In this document: positions 1 to 9,111 of the stretch, in pieces
Layout: each line of letters begins with the position of its first letter
How positions within the stretch are numbered: the stretch's first letter is position 1
Assembly (NCBI GenBank): GCA_002083435.1
Contig: LWDJ01000029.1
Coordinates: 1-64,000, forward strand
Source of the DNA: Proteobacteria bacterium SG_bin6
Lineage (GTDB): Bacteria > Pseudomonadota > Alphaproteobacteria > Sphingomonadales > Sphingomonadaceae
Length of the DNA stretch: 64,000 nt
Direction of reading: 5' to 3'
Notes under the pieces: generated by a model
What the model saw: the letters and a program-made list of their open reading frames with translations, nothing else
Database searches by the model: none
What the model was told of the DNA's origin: nothing
Translations under genes and position numbers: made by a program

Positions 1-2
1 AG

Positions 3-260
3 GCGCTGCCGGGCAAGGCGGTGCGCTTCTACCGAGAGGCGCTGACGCTCGATCCCAATGATCTGGCGGCGCTGGAAGGCCAGGGCGAGGCGTTCGTCGC
101 GCGCGGCGCGATCGAGCGCGCGCGCGACAATCTGGCGAAGATCCGCCGCCGCTGTCCCAATGGGTGCCCGCCGCTCACGTCGCTCACCGCGACCATCGCG
201 CGCGGGCAGGCGGGGCCGGCGGTCGCGGCGCAGACGGCGAAAGTGGCCGGGCGGGAATAG
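3..260 (+). CDS. TPR-repeat protein, C-terminal fragment (gene starts outside the window)
   Basis: This is the last 85 codons or so of a gene whose start lies left of the window. The frame is already open at base 3 and ends with TAG at 258-260. The visible residues contain a tetratricopeptide-like helix pair (FYREALTLDPNDLAALEGQG followed by AFVARGAIERARDNL), with the usual small and large residues at TPR positions. A basic, Cys-containing segment and an Ala/Gly-rich tail follow. TPR proteins are protein-interaction scaffolds, and the specific role cannot be told from this fragment. The gene converges on rsmA across a gap holding a palindromic repeat. Confidence 0.6.
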   Translation, partial: ALPGKAVRFYREALTLDPNDLAALEGQGEAFVARGAIERARDNLAKIRRRCPNGCPPLTSLTATIARGQAGPAVAAQTAKVAGRE

Positions 261-321
261 GGTTTTCGGTCCGCGCCGAGACGCGGAGGATGCCAAGGGC
301 GCGCGCGCGACCCGATTGTCA

Positions 322-416
322 TCCCCGGCGAAGGCCAGGGCGTGGCCGCGCGGCGGTCGCTCGTCCCGCAAGTCCTGTCGAGCCGCCCGATACTGGCCCC
401 CGGCCTTCGCCGGGGA
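322..416. repeat. Dispersed palindromic repeat (paired CCCCGGCGAAGGCC units)
   Basis: A perfect 15-bp inverted repeat has arms tccccggcgaaggcc (322-336) and ggccttcgccgggga (402-416), separated by 65 bp. The same arm sequence recurs at 44533-44628, and a related palindrome lies at 20456-20519. It fills the 208-bp gap between the convergent TPR gene and rsmA, so it may also act as a two-way transcription stop. No gene is seen in this gap. Confidence 0.8.
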
Positions 417-468
417 AGGGGTTCGGGGAAGCCCGCACCCTTCCGCCGCGCCTCCGCGCGAACCTACG

Positions 469-1284
469 TCACCCCAAGGCCCGCGCCAGCGCCACCCATT
501 CGGCGACGCTCACCGTTTCCGCGCGCCGCGTCTCGTCCACGCCCACCGCCGCGCACGCCGCCAAGGCGCCAGGCACTCCCTTCAGGCTTTGCCGCAGCAT
601 CTTGCGCCTTTGGCCGAACGCGGCACCGGTCAGCGCCTCGAGCGCCGCGAGCCGCACGCCTTCGGGCGCCGGCACCGGCCGGATCGCGACCACCGCCGAC
701 ATCACCTTGGGCGGCGGGGTGAAGGCCGAGCGGTGGACCGGCATCGCGATCCGCGCGGTGCTGCGCCATTGGGCGAGCACCGCCAGTCGCCCATAGGCAT
801 CGCCGCCAGCCGGCGCGACGATGCGATCGGCGACCTCGCGCTGGAACATCAAGGTCAGCGATCGCCACCAGGGCAGCCACTCGGCCGAAAGCCAGCCGAT
901 CGCGAGCGCGGTGCCGATATTATAGGGCAGATTGGCGACGATGTGCGGCGCGGTTTCGAACAGCGCGCGGTGGTCGATCGCGAGCGCGTCGCCCTCGATC
1001 ACGCGCAGCCGCCCGGGAAAGGCCGCCTCCAGCTCGGCGAGCGCGGGGAGGCAGCGGCGGTCGCGCTCGATCGCGGTCACCCGCGCGCCGGCCTGAAGCA
1101 GGGCGCGGGTCAGCCCGCCCGGGCCGGGGCCGATCTCCAGCACCTCGGCGTCGGTCAGGTCGCCGGGAATGGCGGCGATGCGGGCGAGCAACTGGCCGTC
1201 GAGCAGGAAATTCTGCCCCAGCGCCTTGCTCGCGGTCAGGCCGTGCCGCGCGATCACCTCGCGCAGCGGGGGAAGCGCGCTCAA
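469..1284 (-). CDS. rsmA: 16S rRNA (adenine1518-N6/adenine1519-N6)-dimethyltransferase RsmA (KsgA)
   Basis: RsmA dimethylates two adjacent adenines in the helix-45 loop of 16S rRNA, a late check in 30S assembly. The 271-residue product matches the family length (about 270). Near the N-terminus is the family signature KALGQNFLLD. The SAM-binding motif I is EIGPGPGGLT (residues 50-59) and the catalytic motif IV is NLPY (118-121). I chose a TTG start at 1284 because it overlaps the pdxA stop (TTGA) and gives the standard N-terminus. The open frame runs further upstream but only inside pdxA. It is the last gene of the lptD-surA-pdxA-rsmA operon, an order shared with enterobacteria. Confidence 0.93.
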   Translation of the reverse strand: MSALPPLREVIARHGLTASKALGQNFLLDGQLLARIAAIPGDLTDAEVLEIGPGPGGLTRALLQAGARVTAIERDRRCLPALAELEAAFPGRLRVIEGDALAIDHRALFETAPHIVANLPYNIGTALAIGWLSAEWLPWWRSLTLMFQREVADRIVAPAGGDAYGRLAVLAQWRSTARIAMPVHRSAFTPPPKVMSAVVAIRPVPAPEGVRLAALEALTGAAFGQRRKMLRQSLKGVPGALAACAAVGVDETRRAETVSVAEWVALARALG

Positions 1285-2270
1285 CTCTCGCGCCGCCGCG
1301 CCGCGGCCTCCTGCGCCAGCTTCAGCGCGGCGATCATCGCGCCGGGATGCGCCTGGCCGGTGCCCGCGATCGCGAAGGCGGTGCCGTGGTCGGGCGAGGT
1401 GCGGACGATCGGCAGCCCCAGCGTGATGTTCACGCCTTCGTCGAAATGCAGCGTCTTCAGCGGGATTAGCGCCTGATCGTGATAGCAGCATAGCGCCACG
1501 TCGTAGGTGGCGCGGGCACGTGCGTGGAACAGCGTATCAGCGGCGAACGGCCCCTTGGCGTCGATGCCCTCGGCCTGCAATTGCTCGATCGCGGGGATCA
1601 GCAGGTCGATCTCCTCGCGCCCGATCGCGCCCTGCTCGCCGGCATGGGGGTTGAAGCCGGCGAACACCAGCCGCGGCGCCTCGATGCCGAAATTGCGCGT
1701 CAGCCCCCGCGCCGTCGCCCGCGCGCGCGCGACGATCAGCTCGATCGAGAGCAGACCGCTCACCTCGGCGAGCGGCACATGGGTGGTGATCGGCACCACC
1801 CGCAGGCTCGGCCCGGCGAGCATCATCACCGCGTTCTCGCGCGCGATGCCGCAGCGTTCGGCGACGAATTCGGTCTGGCCGGGATGCGTGAAGCCGGCGG
1901 CGTAGAGCTGCGCCTTGGAGACGGGGCCGGTCACCAGCGCCCCCGCCGCGCCCGATCGCGCGAGGCCGACTGCCATTTCCAGCGATTGCAGCGCGCAGCG
2001 GGCGCCGTGCGGATCGGGCTGGCCGGGGACGATCTCGCCACCATCGCGCACATCGACCACCGGCAGCGCGGTCGCGAACGCCGCCGCCGCTTCGGCGGGC
2101 GTGGCGATATGCGCGATCGGCACGTCGCTCACCAGTTCGATCGCGCGCGGATCGCCAACCGCGAAGAACGGCTCGAGCCCTTCGGCGGCCCGCGCCGCCC
2201 ACGCCTTGGCGACGATCTCCGGGCCTATGCCGGCGGGGTCGCCCATCGAGGCGGCGATCGGCGCAATCAT
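1281..2270 (-). CDS. pdxA: 4-hydroxythreonine-4-phosphate dehydrogenase PdxA
   Basis: PdxA oxidises 4-phosphohydroxy-L-threonine with NAD(P) in the DXP-dependent pyridoxal phosphate pathway. The product of 329 residues has the usual length. The N-terminal SMGDPAGIGPEI is the family signature. Metal-site histidines are visible in TTHVPLAEV and CCYHDQALIPLK, and RTSPDHGTAF carries the third His. The ATG at 2270 follows surA by 34 bp on the same strand, and the stop overlaps the rsmA start by 4 bp, so translation of the two is probably coupled. Confidence 0.95.
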   Translation of the reverse strand: MIAPIAASMGDPAGIGPEIVAKAWAARAAEGLEPFFAVGDPRAIELVSDVPIAHIATPAEAAAAFATALPVVDVRDGGEIVPGQPDPHGARCALQSLEMAVGLARSGAAGALVTGPVSKAQLYAAGFTHPGQTEFVAERCGIARENAVMMLAGPSLRVVPITTHVPLAEVSGLLSIELIVARARATARGLTRNFGIEAPRLVFAGFNPHAGEQGAIGREEIDLLIPAIEQLQAEGIDAKGPFAADTLFHARARATYDVALCCYHDQALIPLKTLHFDEGVNITLGLPIVRTSPDHGTAFAIAGTGQAHPGAMIAALKLAQEAAARRRES

Positions 2271-2304
2271 GGCATTCTCCGTCGCCGCCCCAAGGCCGGC
2301 GGGA

Positions 2305-3657
2305 TCAGCGATACTCGATCACCGCGTCGCGGCGCAAATCGCGCAGTTTATGGTCGGCGCGCAGGTTGATCGCCTGATCTTCCATCTGATTGCGGATCTG
2401 CTCGGCGGTCGGCAGCTGGCCCGCGACCGGATCGTTGCGGCCGCACAGCACCAGCACGCGCACGCCATCCTCGGGCGAGCCGAAGGGCGGGGTGGTCTCG
2501 CCGACCTGCATCGCGCTGATCATGGTCTTGAGCGGCCCGGGCAGATCCTTCAGCTTGATCGAGTCGTTGTCGACCACTTCGGCGCCCAGGCCATCGGCGA
2601 CCTTCTTGGCGTCGCCGCAGCCCTTCAGCGCCTTGGTCGCCTCGGCGAACTGCGCGACCTTGGCGGTCGCCTGTTCCTTGGTGGTCCCCGCCGGGAACGC
2701 GACCGACAGCTGGCGCAGGCTCAGCACCGCGTCGTCGGGGTTGGCCATCAGCAGCTTGCGCTTCTCGACGACGTAGAGGATCGAAAAGCCGCCCGGCACC
2801 TCGATCGGCCCGGCGAGTTGCTGCGGGTTCATTTCGACCGCCGCCTGCGCGAGCGTATCGGGCAGCGTGCCCGGCTTCACCCAGCCGAGATCGCCGCCCA
2901 CCGGCCGCGTCGTCGCGTCCGAACGCTCGAACGCGATCTGCTCGAAGCTGCGCTTGTTGCCGGCCTTGATCTCATCCATCAGCGTGCGCGCTTCGTTGAT
3001 GATCTGGGTTTCCTGCCCCGGCGCGGCGCGGAGATAAATCTCCTTCACATGCACTTCCTCGGAACCCTTTTGCGCGGCGAGGCGGGCGAGGATCGATTTC
3101 ACCTCGGCATCGGGGATGTTGACGTTGAAGGTCACCCGGCGCTGGAGATAGCGGCGCCAGGCGATCTGCGCCTCGATCTGGCGGCGCAGCGTGCGGTCCG
3201 ACGATCCGATCGAGCGCAGATAGCTGCGCATCTCGCTAAGCGGCCGGTTGAAGCTGCCGGCGATGCGGGTGAAGCCGTTGTCGATCTCCTGAGCGCTCAC
3301 GGTGATGTCGGCCGCCTTGGCCTCCTGGATCTGCAGCGTTTCGTCGATCAGCTGGCTCGTCACCTGCACGCGCAGCGCTTCGAGTTCCTGGGGGGAGAGC
3401 TTCAGCTGGTTGGCGGCGATGATCAGGTTCATCCGATGGTCGACATCGGTGCCGGTGATCACCGCGTCGTTCACGATCGCGGTCGCCTTGCGGACATTGG
3501 GGTCGCGCTTGCCGTAAACCTGCAAATTGGTCGGGATGTTCAGGTTGCTCTGCGGCAGGCTTTGGTCGGGAACCGTCTGCGCGGCGGCGCCGACGGCAAG
3601 CGCCGCGCCGATCGCCGTAAGGCTCAGGCCGCGCAGGGAAAGGATCGACGTCTTCAC
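2305..3657 (-). CDS. surA: Periplasmic chaperone / peptidyl-prolyl isomerase SurA
   Basis: SurA escorts unfolded outer-membrane proteins, including LptD, across the periplasm. The 450-residue product begins with a Sec-type signal peptide (basic start, then LTAIGAALAVGAAAQ). It then has the SurA N-terminal helical domain (about residues 45-170) and a parvulin-type PPIase domain (about 195-305, with VHVKEIYLRA to GGDLGWVKPG). A second, degenerate parvulin-like region follows. The start is GTG at 3657. It lies 61 bp downstream of lptD and 34 bp upstream of pdxA, the classical order in which the chaperone is made together with its client. Confidence 0.92.
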   Translation of the reverse strand: MKTSILSLRGLSLTAIGAALAVGAAAQTVPDQSLPQSNLNIPTNLQVYGKRDPNVRKATAIVNDAVITGTDVDHRMNLIIAANQLKLSPQELEALRVQVTSQLIDETLQIQEAKAADITVSAQEIDNGFTRIAGSFNRPLSEMRSYLRSIGSSDRTLRRQIEAQIAWRRYLQRRVTFNVNIPDAEVKSILARLAAQKGSEEVHVKEIYLRAAPGQETQIINEARTLMDEIKAGNKRSFEQIAFERSDATTRPVGGDLGWVKPGTLPDTLAQAAVEMNPQQLAGPIEVPGGFSILYVVEKRKLLMANPDDAVLSLRQLSVAFPAGTTKEQATAKVAQFAEATKALKGCGDAKKVADGLGAEVVDNDSIKLKDLPGPLKTMISAMQVGETTPPFGSPEDGVRVLVLCGRNDPVAGQLPTAEQIRNQMEDQAINLRADHKLRDLRRDAVIEYR

Positions 3658-3718
3658 TCTTGGTCCTCGAAATAGGGGGCTTGCGGTCGCTGGTAGCGTG
3701 CCGCGGCTGAACGCCCGT

Positions 3719-5989
3719 TTACCGTCCGAGGTTCTTAAAAGAAAGCGTCAGCAAGATGGCATCGCCCGAACGCGCGTCGCCCGTGTTCTGATAATCGCGC
3801 CGCCAGGTGACGCCGAGGCGCAGGCAATCATCCTCATAAGCGACGCCGACGCGGTGGCGGATCGGCGAAAAACCGTCGGTCAGCGAGAGCGGATCGGCCT
3901 GGCGGGTGGTCAAGTCCACCGTGGTCGAGCCGAACGCCGACCAGAAGCGCGTCACCTGGACGCGCGCGGCGAGGCGCACCTCCTCGCGGTCACGCAAATC
4001 CTCGAGCGTCGGTGCGATCTGGCGGTTGAGTCGCAGATAGCCGACCAGGAAATAGCTGGCGCGGCTGCCGATCGTCGCGTCCACTTCCAGCCGGCGCAGC
4101 TTGAAATCGTCCTTGTCCACCCGGTAGCGATTGGTGAGCGAGACGATGTCCTTGTAGCGGATTTCGGTGCGGCCGACGAAATCGGAAACGCGGTCCGCGA
4201 AGCCCACGCCGTCGGGGATCACGGTATTGCGCCCGGTCAGGCGGATGCTCTGGCCGAGCACGCTGTTGATCGTGAAATCGGGCAGCGTCAGCGCCCATTC
4301 GAAGCCATAGGTGAGGCGGGTGGTGTCGTCGAACCGATCATAACCGGGGAAGCGGTTGAGCGAGAACAGGTTGGCGTCCTCAAGTTCGACCGAGCGCGAA
4401 TCCTCGTTGGGGACGATCAGATTGGCGAGCGGCGGCGTCGCGACGATCTGCACGCGCGGGGTGAAGCGCTGCAACCCGCCCCACAGCCCGCCGACCAGCG
4501 GCCATTTCACGTCGATCGCAAAGGCGGCGATGCCGCGCCCGGTAACGCCCTCGCGCCCGCGATAGCTGCCCACCGTCGTCGCGACGGTGTTGGTCGCGTG
4601 GTACAGGTCGGCGCGGCCATAGGCGGTGAGGGTGATTTCCTGCCCCCAGCGCGTCAGCCGGCGCAGATCCCAGCGCACGCTGGTGAAGGCGCGCTGCGTG
4701 TCCTGCCCCGCCGAGCGGCCGATCGCGAGCGTGTTGAGCTGCGCCTCCAGCACCCCGCCCAGCACGCCCCGGAAGCGGCGGCGATAGTCGATCTCCGGCA
4801 GCGCCAGCGGCTGCAATCCCTGGCGATCATTCACCCGCAGCGTCTGCACCGCCCAGCCGGTGACGGCGAAATAGCTGTCCTGGTCGATCCGGCTGACGTT
4901 GATCGTGTTGCGCAGCAAATCGTCGAACGAGATGAAGTAGCGCCGCAGGAAAGTGCGGTCGGTCGCGACGCGGAAGCTGCCCGAGGCGCTCCAGTTGGGA
5001 TCGAGCTGGAAGCGGCCATTGCCTTCCACATAGCCGCGGAAAACGTTGCGGGTGGTCGCGTCGGCGGGATCACCGAACGCGATCGCGTCGGTGCGATCCG
5101 ATTCGGTCGCATAGCCGCCAATATGATAGGCGCCCTTGCTGGTGATCGCGTTGTAATCGACCCCCAGCATCGGCAACACGTTGCTGAAGAAGCGCGGCGT
5201 GATCGTCAGGTTGCGATTGTCGGCGATCGACAGGAAATAGGGCTGGGCATATTCGAAGCCGTTGACCCGGCTGTAGCGGATGTCGGGCGAGAGCAGGCCG
5301 CTGTTGCTGCCGCCGCCCACCGGCGTGGAGAGCGCGGGCAGCGGGATCGTCGCCACGCCGAAGATGCTGAGCTGCGCGCCGGCGAAGTAAAGCCGCTGCT
5401 TGTCGGGATTGTAGACGACGCGGACGGCGGTGACTTTCCAGGTCGGGCTTTTGGGGCAGCCGGCGCTGTCGGTGACGGCGCAGGGCGTATAGGCGGCGTC
5501 GCTGAGCGTGACGACGCCATTGTCGCGCACCCCGCGCCGCGCGGCGATCCGCCCGCCGCGATCGAGCACGATGAGCATGTTGTCCACCACGCCGTCGCGC
5601 AGCGAATCGGTCAGCTCGACCATGTCGCCATAAGCGGTGTCGCCGGTCGGGTTGACGATCACGACATTGCCGCGCGCGATCACCTTGCCGGTGCGGCGGT
5701 TCCAGCTGATCGTGTCGGCGCGCAGGCGATCGGCCTCGCGGTACATGCGCACGTCGCCAATCGCGGTGACGATGTCGGCGTCGCTATCATAATCCAGCTG
5801 ATCGGCGCTGAAGGTGATTTCGCGCGCATTGGGCTCGCGTTCGGCGGTGACGACGGGTTCGGTGCTGCTGGGCGGCGGGGGCGGCGGCGCGGGCTGCACC
5901 GCGCGGTTCTGCAGGTCTTGCGCCCAGACTGGCTGGGCGGCGAACGCCGCGACCAGCGCGCTAGGACCAAGAAGGATGCGACGCACCAC
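3719..5989 (-). CDS. lptD: LPS-assembly outer-membrane protein LptD
   Basis: LptD is the outer-membrane barrel that inserts LPS into the outer leaflet. The 756-residue product has a signal peptide ending near PVWAQ, a proline run (residues 33-40), an OstA/LptA-like beta-jellyroll domain (about 55-200) and a large C-terminal barrel ending in LSFKNLGR. The start is GTG at 5989. Only three cysteines are visible: a C-x7-C pair in the N-terminal domain (YTPCAVTDSAGC) and one in the C-terminal YEDDCLRLGV signature. E. coli has four. Many sphingomonads carry glycosphingolipids instead of LPS, so the cargo may differ from LPS. It heads the surA-pdxA-rsmA operon and is divergent from pepA. Confidence 0.93.
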   Translation of the reverse strand: MVRRILLGPSALVAAFAAQPVWAQDLQNRAVQPAPPPPPPSSTEPVVTAEREPNAREITFSADQLDYDSDADIVTAIGDVRMYREADRLRADTISWNRRTGKVIARGNVVIVNPTGDTAYGDMVELTDSLRDGVVDNMLIVLDRGGRIAARRGVRDNGVVTLSDAAYTPCAVTDSAGCPKSPTWKVTAVRVVYNPDKQRLYFAGAQLSIFGVATIPLPALSTPVGGGSNSGLLSPDIRYSRVNGFEYAQPYFLSIADNRNLTITPRFFSNVLPMLGVDYNAITSKGAYHIGGYATESDRTDAIAFGDPADATTRNVFRGYVEGNGRFQLDPNWSASGSFRVATDRTFLRRYFISFDDLLRNTINVSRIDQDSYFAVTGWAVQTLRVNDRQGLQPLALPEIDYRRRFRGVLGGVLEAQLNTLAIGRSAGQDTQRAFTSVRWDLRRLTRWGQEITLTAYGRADLYHATNTVATTVGSYRGREGVTGRGIAAFAIDVKWPLVGGLWGGLQRFTPRVQIVATPPLANLIVPNEDSRSVELEDANLFSLNRFPGYDRFDDTTRLTYGFEWALTLPDFTINSVLGQSIRLTGRNTVIPDGVGFADRVSDFVGRTEIRYKDIVSLTNRYRVDKDDFKLRRLEVDATIGSRASYFLVGYLRLNRQIAPTLEDLRDREEVRLAARVQVTRFWSAFGSTTVDLTTRQADPLSLTDGFSPIRHRVGVAYEDDCLRLGVTWRRDYQNTGDARSGDAILLTLSFKNLGR

Positions 5990-6153
5990 GCGGACTTTAC
6001 CCCTTTACGTGCGGCTGTTGCCGCTGCAATCGGCCCTATCGCACCGGTTGCGCTTGGGGGCAATCGGCGGGTGGGGCGTCGTCTTGTGCTTGGCGCTGCC
6101 CCGCGCCGCGCCTAAGTCAGACGCCGTAAGGCGTGTAAGGATATGAGGTTTAC
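5990..6153. other. Divergent promoter region between lptD and pepA
   Basis: This 164-bp intergenic region must drive lptD leftward and pepA rightward. Just before pepA is a short hairpin (acgcc-gta-aggcgt type, near 6121-6136) followed by AAGGA and GAGG, which probably serve as the pepA ribosome-binding site. No clear -35/-10 pair is recognisable by eye. Confidence 0.45.
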
Positions 6154-7629
6154 ATGAAGATAAGCTTTGCGCCCACGCTCGCCGCCGAAGCGGTTGTCGC
6201 GCTGCCGGTGGAAAAGGACGGGCTGGAGCGCCTCGGCTTTGGCGGCTTCGGCCCCGCCGCCGAGCTGCTGGCGCGCGGCGCCGCGCGGGCCGCGCGGTTC
6301 GAGGGCGAGGCGGGGGCGATCGCCGAAGCGTTCGTCGAGCGCGGCGGGCAGGTGGTGCGGCTGCTGCTGGTCGGCGTCGGCCATGGTGGCGAGGTGGATT
6401 ATGAGCGCGCGGGCGGCGCGCTCACCGCGAAGCTGCTCACCTCGGGCGCGACGCGGCTGGCGGTGGATTTCGCGGCGCTGGGCGGCGCCCCGGCGGTGGC
6501 GGCGGTCACCCGCTTCGCGCTCGCCCTGGTGCTGCGCGGCTGGCGGATCGACACCTATCGCACCCAGCTGACCGAGAAGCACAAGCCCACGCTGGGCGAA
6601 GTGGTGCTGGTCGGCGCGCCCGAGGGGGCCGAGGCGGCCTGGGCCGACGCGCAGGCGGTGGCCGAAGGCGTCGCGCTCACCCGCGAGCTGGTGTCCGAAC
6701 CGCCGAACATCATCTACCCGGCGAGCTTCGTCGAGCGCGTGCGCGGCTCGGTCGAAGGGCTCGGGCTGGAAATCACCGTGCTTGGCGAGGAGGAGATGCG
6801 CGGCCTCGGCATGGGCTCGCTGCTCGGCGTCAGCCAGGGCTCGGTGCGCGAGGGGCAGCTGCTCGCGCTCAAGTGGAGCGGCAAGGGCGCGGGCGATCCC
6901 GATCTCGCGCTGGTCGGCAAGGGCGTCACCTTCGATACCGGCGGCATCAGCCTGAAGCCCGGCCCGGGCATGGAAGACATGAAGTGGGACATGGGCGGCG
7001 CCGGCGCGGTGGTCGGCGCAATGAAGACGCTCGCCCGGCGCAAGGCCAAGGCGAACGTCATCGGCGTGTGCGGCCTGGTCGAGAACATGCCCGATGGCAA
7101 CGCCCAGCGCCCGGGCGACATCGTCACCTCGATGTCGGGCCAGACGATCGAGATCCTGAACACCGATGCCGAAGGGCGGCTGGTGCTGGCCGACGTGCTC
7201 ACCTGGGTGCAGCGCACGCACCGGCCCAAGGCGATCGTCGATCTGGCGACGCTGACCGGCGCGATGATCATCTCGCTCGGCCATGAACATGCCGGGCTGT
7301 TCAGCAACGATGACGGCCTTGCCGACCAGCTGCTCGCCGCGGGGCGCGCGACCGGCGACCAATTGTGGCGCTTCCCGCTGGCGGATGCGTATAACAAGCT
7401 GCTCGACAGCCCGATCGCCGACATGAAGAATGTTGGCCCGCGCGGCGCGGGATCGATCACCGCCGCGCAGTTCATCCAGCGCTTCATCGACAAGGGCGTG
7501 CGCTGGGCGCATCTCGACATCGCCGGCACGGTATGGGTCGACAAGCCGGGCGCGACGCATGACAAGGGCGCGACCGGGTTCGGCGTGCGCCTGCTCGACC
7601 GGCTGGTGCGCGACACCCTGGAAGCCTGA
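6154..7629 (+). CDS. pepA: Leucyl (cytosol) aminopeptidase PepA, M17 family
   Basis: This dinuclear-metal exopeptidase removes N-terminal residues from peptides in the cytosol. The 491-residue product has a variable N-terminal domain (to about residue 170) and the M17 catalytic domain. That domain carries KGVTFDTGG (catalytic Lys 256 and metal-binding Asp) and the hallmark NTDAEGRL (336-343) with its catalytic Arg. The ATG start at 6154 follows a purine-rich site. holC begins 15 bp after the stop, an arrangement (pepA-holC) common in proteobacteria. Confidence 0.95.
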   Translation: MKISFAPTLAAEAVVALPVEKDGLERLGFGGFGPAAELLARGAARAARFEGEAGAIAEAFVERGGQVVRLLLVGVGHGGEVDYERAGGALTAKLLTSGATRLAVDFAALGGAPAVAAVTRFALALVLRGWRIDTYRTQLTEKHKPTLGEVVLVGAPEGAEAAWADAQAVAEGVALTRELVSEPPNIIYPASFVERVRGSVEGLGLEITVLGEEEMRGLGMGSLLGVSQGSVREGQLLALKWSGKGAGDPDLALVGKGVTFDTGGISLKPGPGMEDMKWDMGGAGAVVGAMKTLARRKAKANVIGVCGLVENMPDGNAQRPGDIVTSMSGQTIEILNTDAEGRLVLADVLTWVQRTHRPKAIVDLATLTGAMIISLGHEHAGLFSNDDGLADQLLAAGRATGDQLWRFPLADAYNKLLDSPIADMKNVGPRGAGSITAAQFIQRFIDKGVRWAHLDIAGTVWVDKPGATHDKGATGFGVRLLDRLVRDTLEA

Positions 7630-7644
7630 TCGAAGGCGGGGCGG

Positions 7645-8082
7645 GTGCGGGTCGATTTCTACCACCTCACCCGCCAGCCGCTCGCGCGCGTGCTGCCGCG
7701 CCTCGCCGAGCGGGTGGTGGCGGACGGCGCGCGGCTGCTGATCGTGACCGCGGACGCCGAACAGCGGGCCGCGCTCGACCGCTTGCTGTGGGACTATGCG
7801 CCCGAAAGCTTCCTGCCGCACGCAATCGCCGGGGCGATGGACGACGCCGCGCAGCCGATCCTGATCGCGGGCGATACGCAAGCGGGGAACGGCGCGCGCC
7901 ATGTCCTGATCGCCGACGGGATGTGGCGCGAGGAAGCCTTGGGGTTCGACCGCGCCTTCCATCTGTTCGACGAAAGCGCGATCGCCGCCGCGCGCGCCGC
8001 GTGGAAGGGGCTCGCCGGGCGCGAGGGGGTCGAGCGGCGCTATTGGAAGCAGGGCGACAAGGGCTGGGAACAGGCGGCGTAG
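7645..8082 (+). CDS. holC: DNA polymerase III chi subunit HolC
   Basis: Chi links the clamp loader to single-strand-binding protein. The 145-residue product, which starts at GTG 7645, opens with VDFYHLTRQPL, the typical HolC N-terminus. It contains the conserved DRLLWDYAPESFLPH segment that lies at the psi/SSB-binding side. Length matches E. coli HolC (147). It directly follows pepA, as in many proteobacteria. No holD is visible in the window, which is normal for alphaproteobacteria. Confidence 0.9.
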   Translation: MRVDFYHLTRQPLARVLPRLAERVVADGARLLIVTADAEQRAALDRLLWDYAPESFLPHAIAGAMDDAAQPILIAGDTQAGNGARHVLIADGMWREEALGFDRAFHLFDESAIAAARAAWKGLAGREGVERRYWKQGDKGWEQAA

Positions 8083-8168
8083 CGCGCGGCGAAGGCCGGC
8101 CCTACCCGAATACCCCCAGCTTGCGCCCGCGCCGCTAAGCCCCGCGCCGAACGCTTCAGGAGTTTCTC

Positions 8169-8591
8169 ATGCCCGTTACCCGTACCTTCTCGATCATCAA
8201 GCCCGACGCCACCCGCCGCAACCTGACCGGCGCGGTGACCAAGATGCTTGAGGAAGCCGGGCTGCGCGTGGTCGCCTCGAAGCGCATTCGCATGAGCCGC
8301 GAACAGGCCGAGGGCTTCTACGCGGTGCACAAGGAACGCCCCTTCTTCAACGATCTGGTGGAGTTCATGATTTCCGGCCCGGTCGTCGTTCAGGTGCTGG
8401 AGGGCGAGGACGCGGTCGCGCGCAACCGCCAGGTGATGGGCGCCACCAACCCGGCCAACGCCGAACCCGGCACGATCCGCCGCGAACTCGCCGAATCGAT
8501 CGAGGCGAACTCGGTCCATGGTTCGGACTCGGATGAGAATGCCGCCATCGAAATCGCCTATTTCTTCCGCGACGATGAGCTTGTCGGCTGA
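8169..8591 (+). CDS. ndk: Nucleoside diphosphate kinase Ndk
   Basis: Ndk moves the gamma phosphate of ATP onto NDPs through a phospho-histidine and keeps NTP pools balanced. The 140 residues are nearly canonical: TFSIIKPDATRRN at the N-terminus and NSVHGSDSDENA with the phosphorylated His 117. The start is ATG 8169, preceded by CAGGAG. The gap from holC (86 bp) contains a short GCGAAGGCCGGCC stretch resembling half of the dispersed palindrome seen elsewhere. The 3' end overlaps the next gene by 17 bp. Confidence 0.97.
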   Translation: MPVTRTFSIIKPDATRRNLTGAVTKMLEEAGLRVVASKRIRMSREQAEGFYAVHKERPFFNDLVEFMISGPVVVQVLEGEDAVARNRQVMGATNPANAEPGTIRRELAESIEANSVHGSDSDENAAIEIAYFFRDDELVG

Positions 8592-9111
8592 TCTGACGAT
8601 CACCGTCGATACGGCCGGCATCGCCGATGTGCCGGCCCTGTCCTTGTTGTCGACCGCGTGCCTGGTGAACAACAAGACGCATATCGCGCCCCCTGAAGTT
8701 CTCGTCCGCTACATCGAGCAGGAACATTCGCCGCGTTTTTTCGCGGAGCGGCTGGCGGGGCGGCGTTGCCTGATCCGCGTCGCGCGCCTCGATTGTGGCG
8801 GCCTGGTCGGCTACATGATGATCGACCCCGCCGCCCTGATCGTAACCGAGGACGCGCTCGAGCTGGAAGTGAAGCGGCTGCACGTGCTGCCGGGCTATCG
8901 CGGGCTGCGGGTGGGGGCGCGGCTGTTCGACTTCGCCTATGGCGATGCCCGCACCTTGGGCGCGCGCCGCATCATCATCGGCTGCGAGCCCGACGATCAC
9001 CATAATCGCACGCTGTACGAGCGTCGCGGCTTCGTCCTCGCCGGCGAACGCGTGGTGACGATCAGCACGATCAACTATACCGAGGTGCTGTACGCGCGCG
9101 CGCTGGATTAG
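8575..9111 (+). CDS. GNAT-family N-acetyltransferase
   Basis: The 178-residue product has a GNAT fold: beta-4 LEVKRLHVLPGYRG, then the acetyl-CoA pyrophosphate loop LRVGARLFDFAYGDA, and a late NRTLYERRGFVLAGER segment. The substrate is unknown. I chose ATG 8575 (MSLSADLT), which sits inside the 3' end of ndk in another frame, because the longer frame starts deep within ndk and adds a basic non-family tail. Coupled translation with ndk is likely. Confidence 0.7.
   Translation: MSLSADLTITVDTAGIADVPALSLLSTACLVNNKTHIAPPEVLVRYIEQEHSPRFFAERLAGRRCLIRVARLDCGGLVGYMMIDPAALIVTEDALELEVKRLHVLPGYRGLRVGARLFDFAYGDARTLGARRIIIGCEPDDHHNRTLYERRGFVLAGERVVTISTINYTEVLYARALD

Noticed and set aside
1285..1491. Longer rsmA start
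   Set aside because: The additional 69 codons lie wholly within pdxA and are Arg-rich. TTG 1284 yields the family N-terminus and the usual stop-start overlap.
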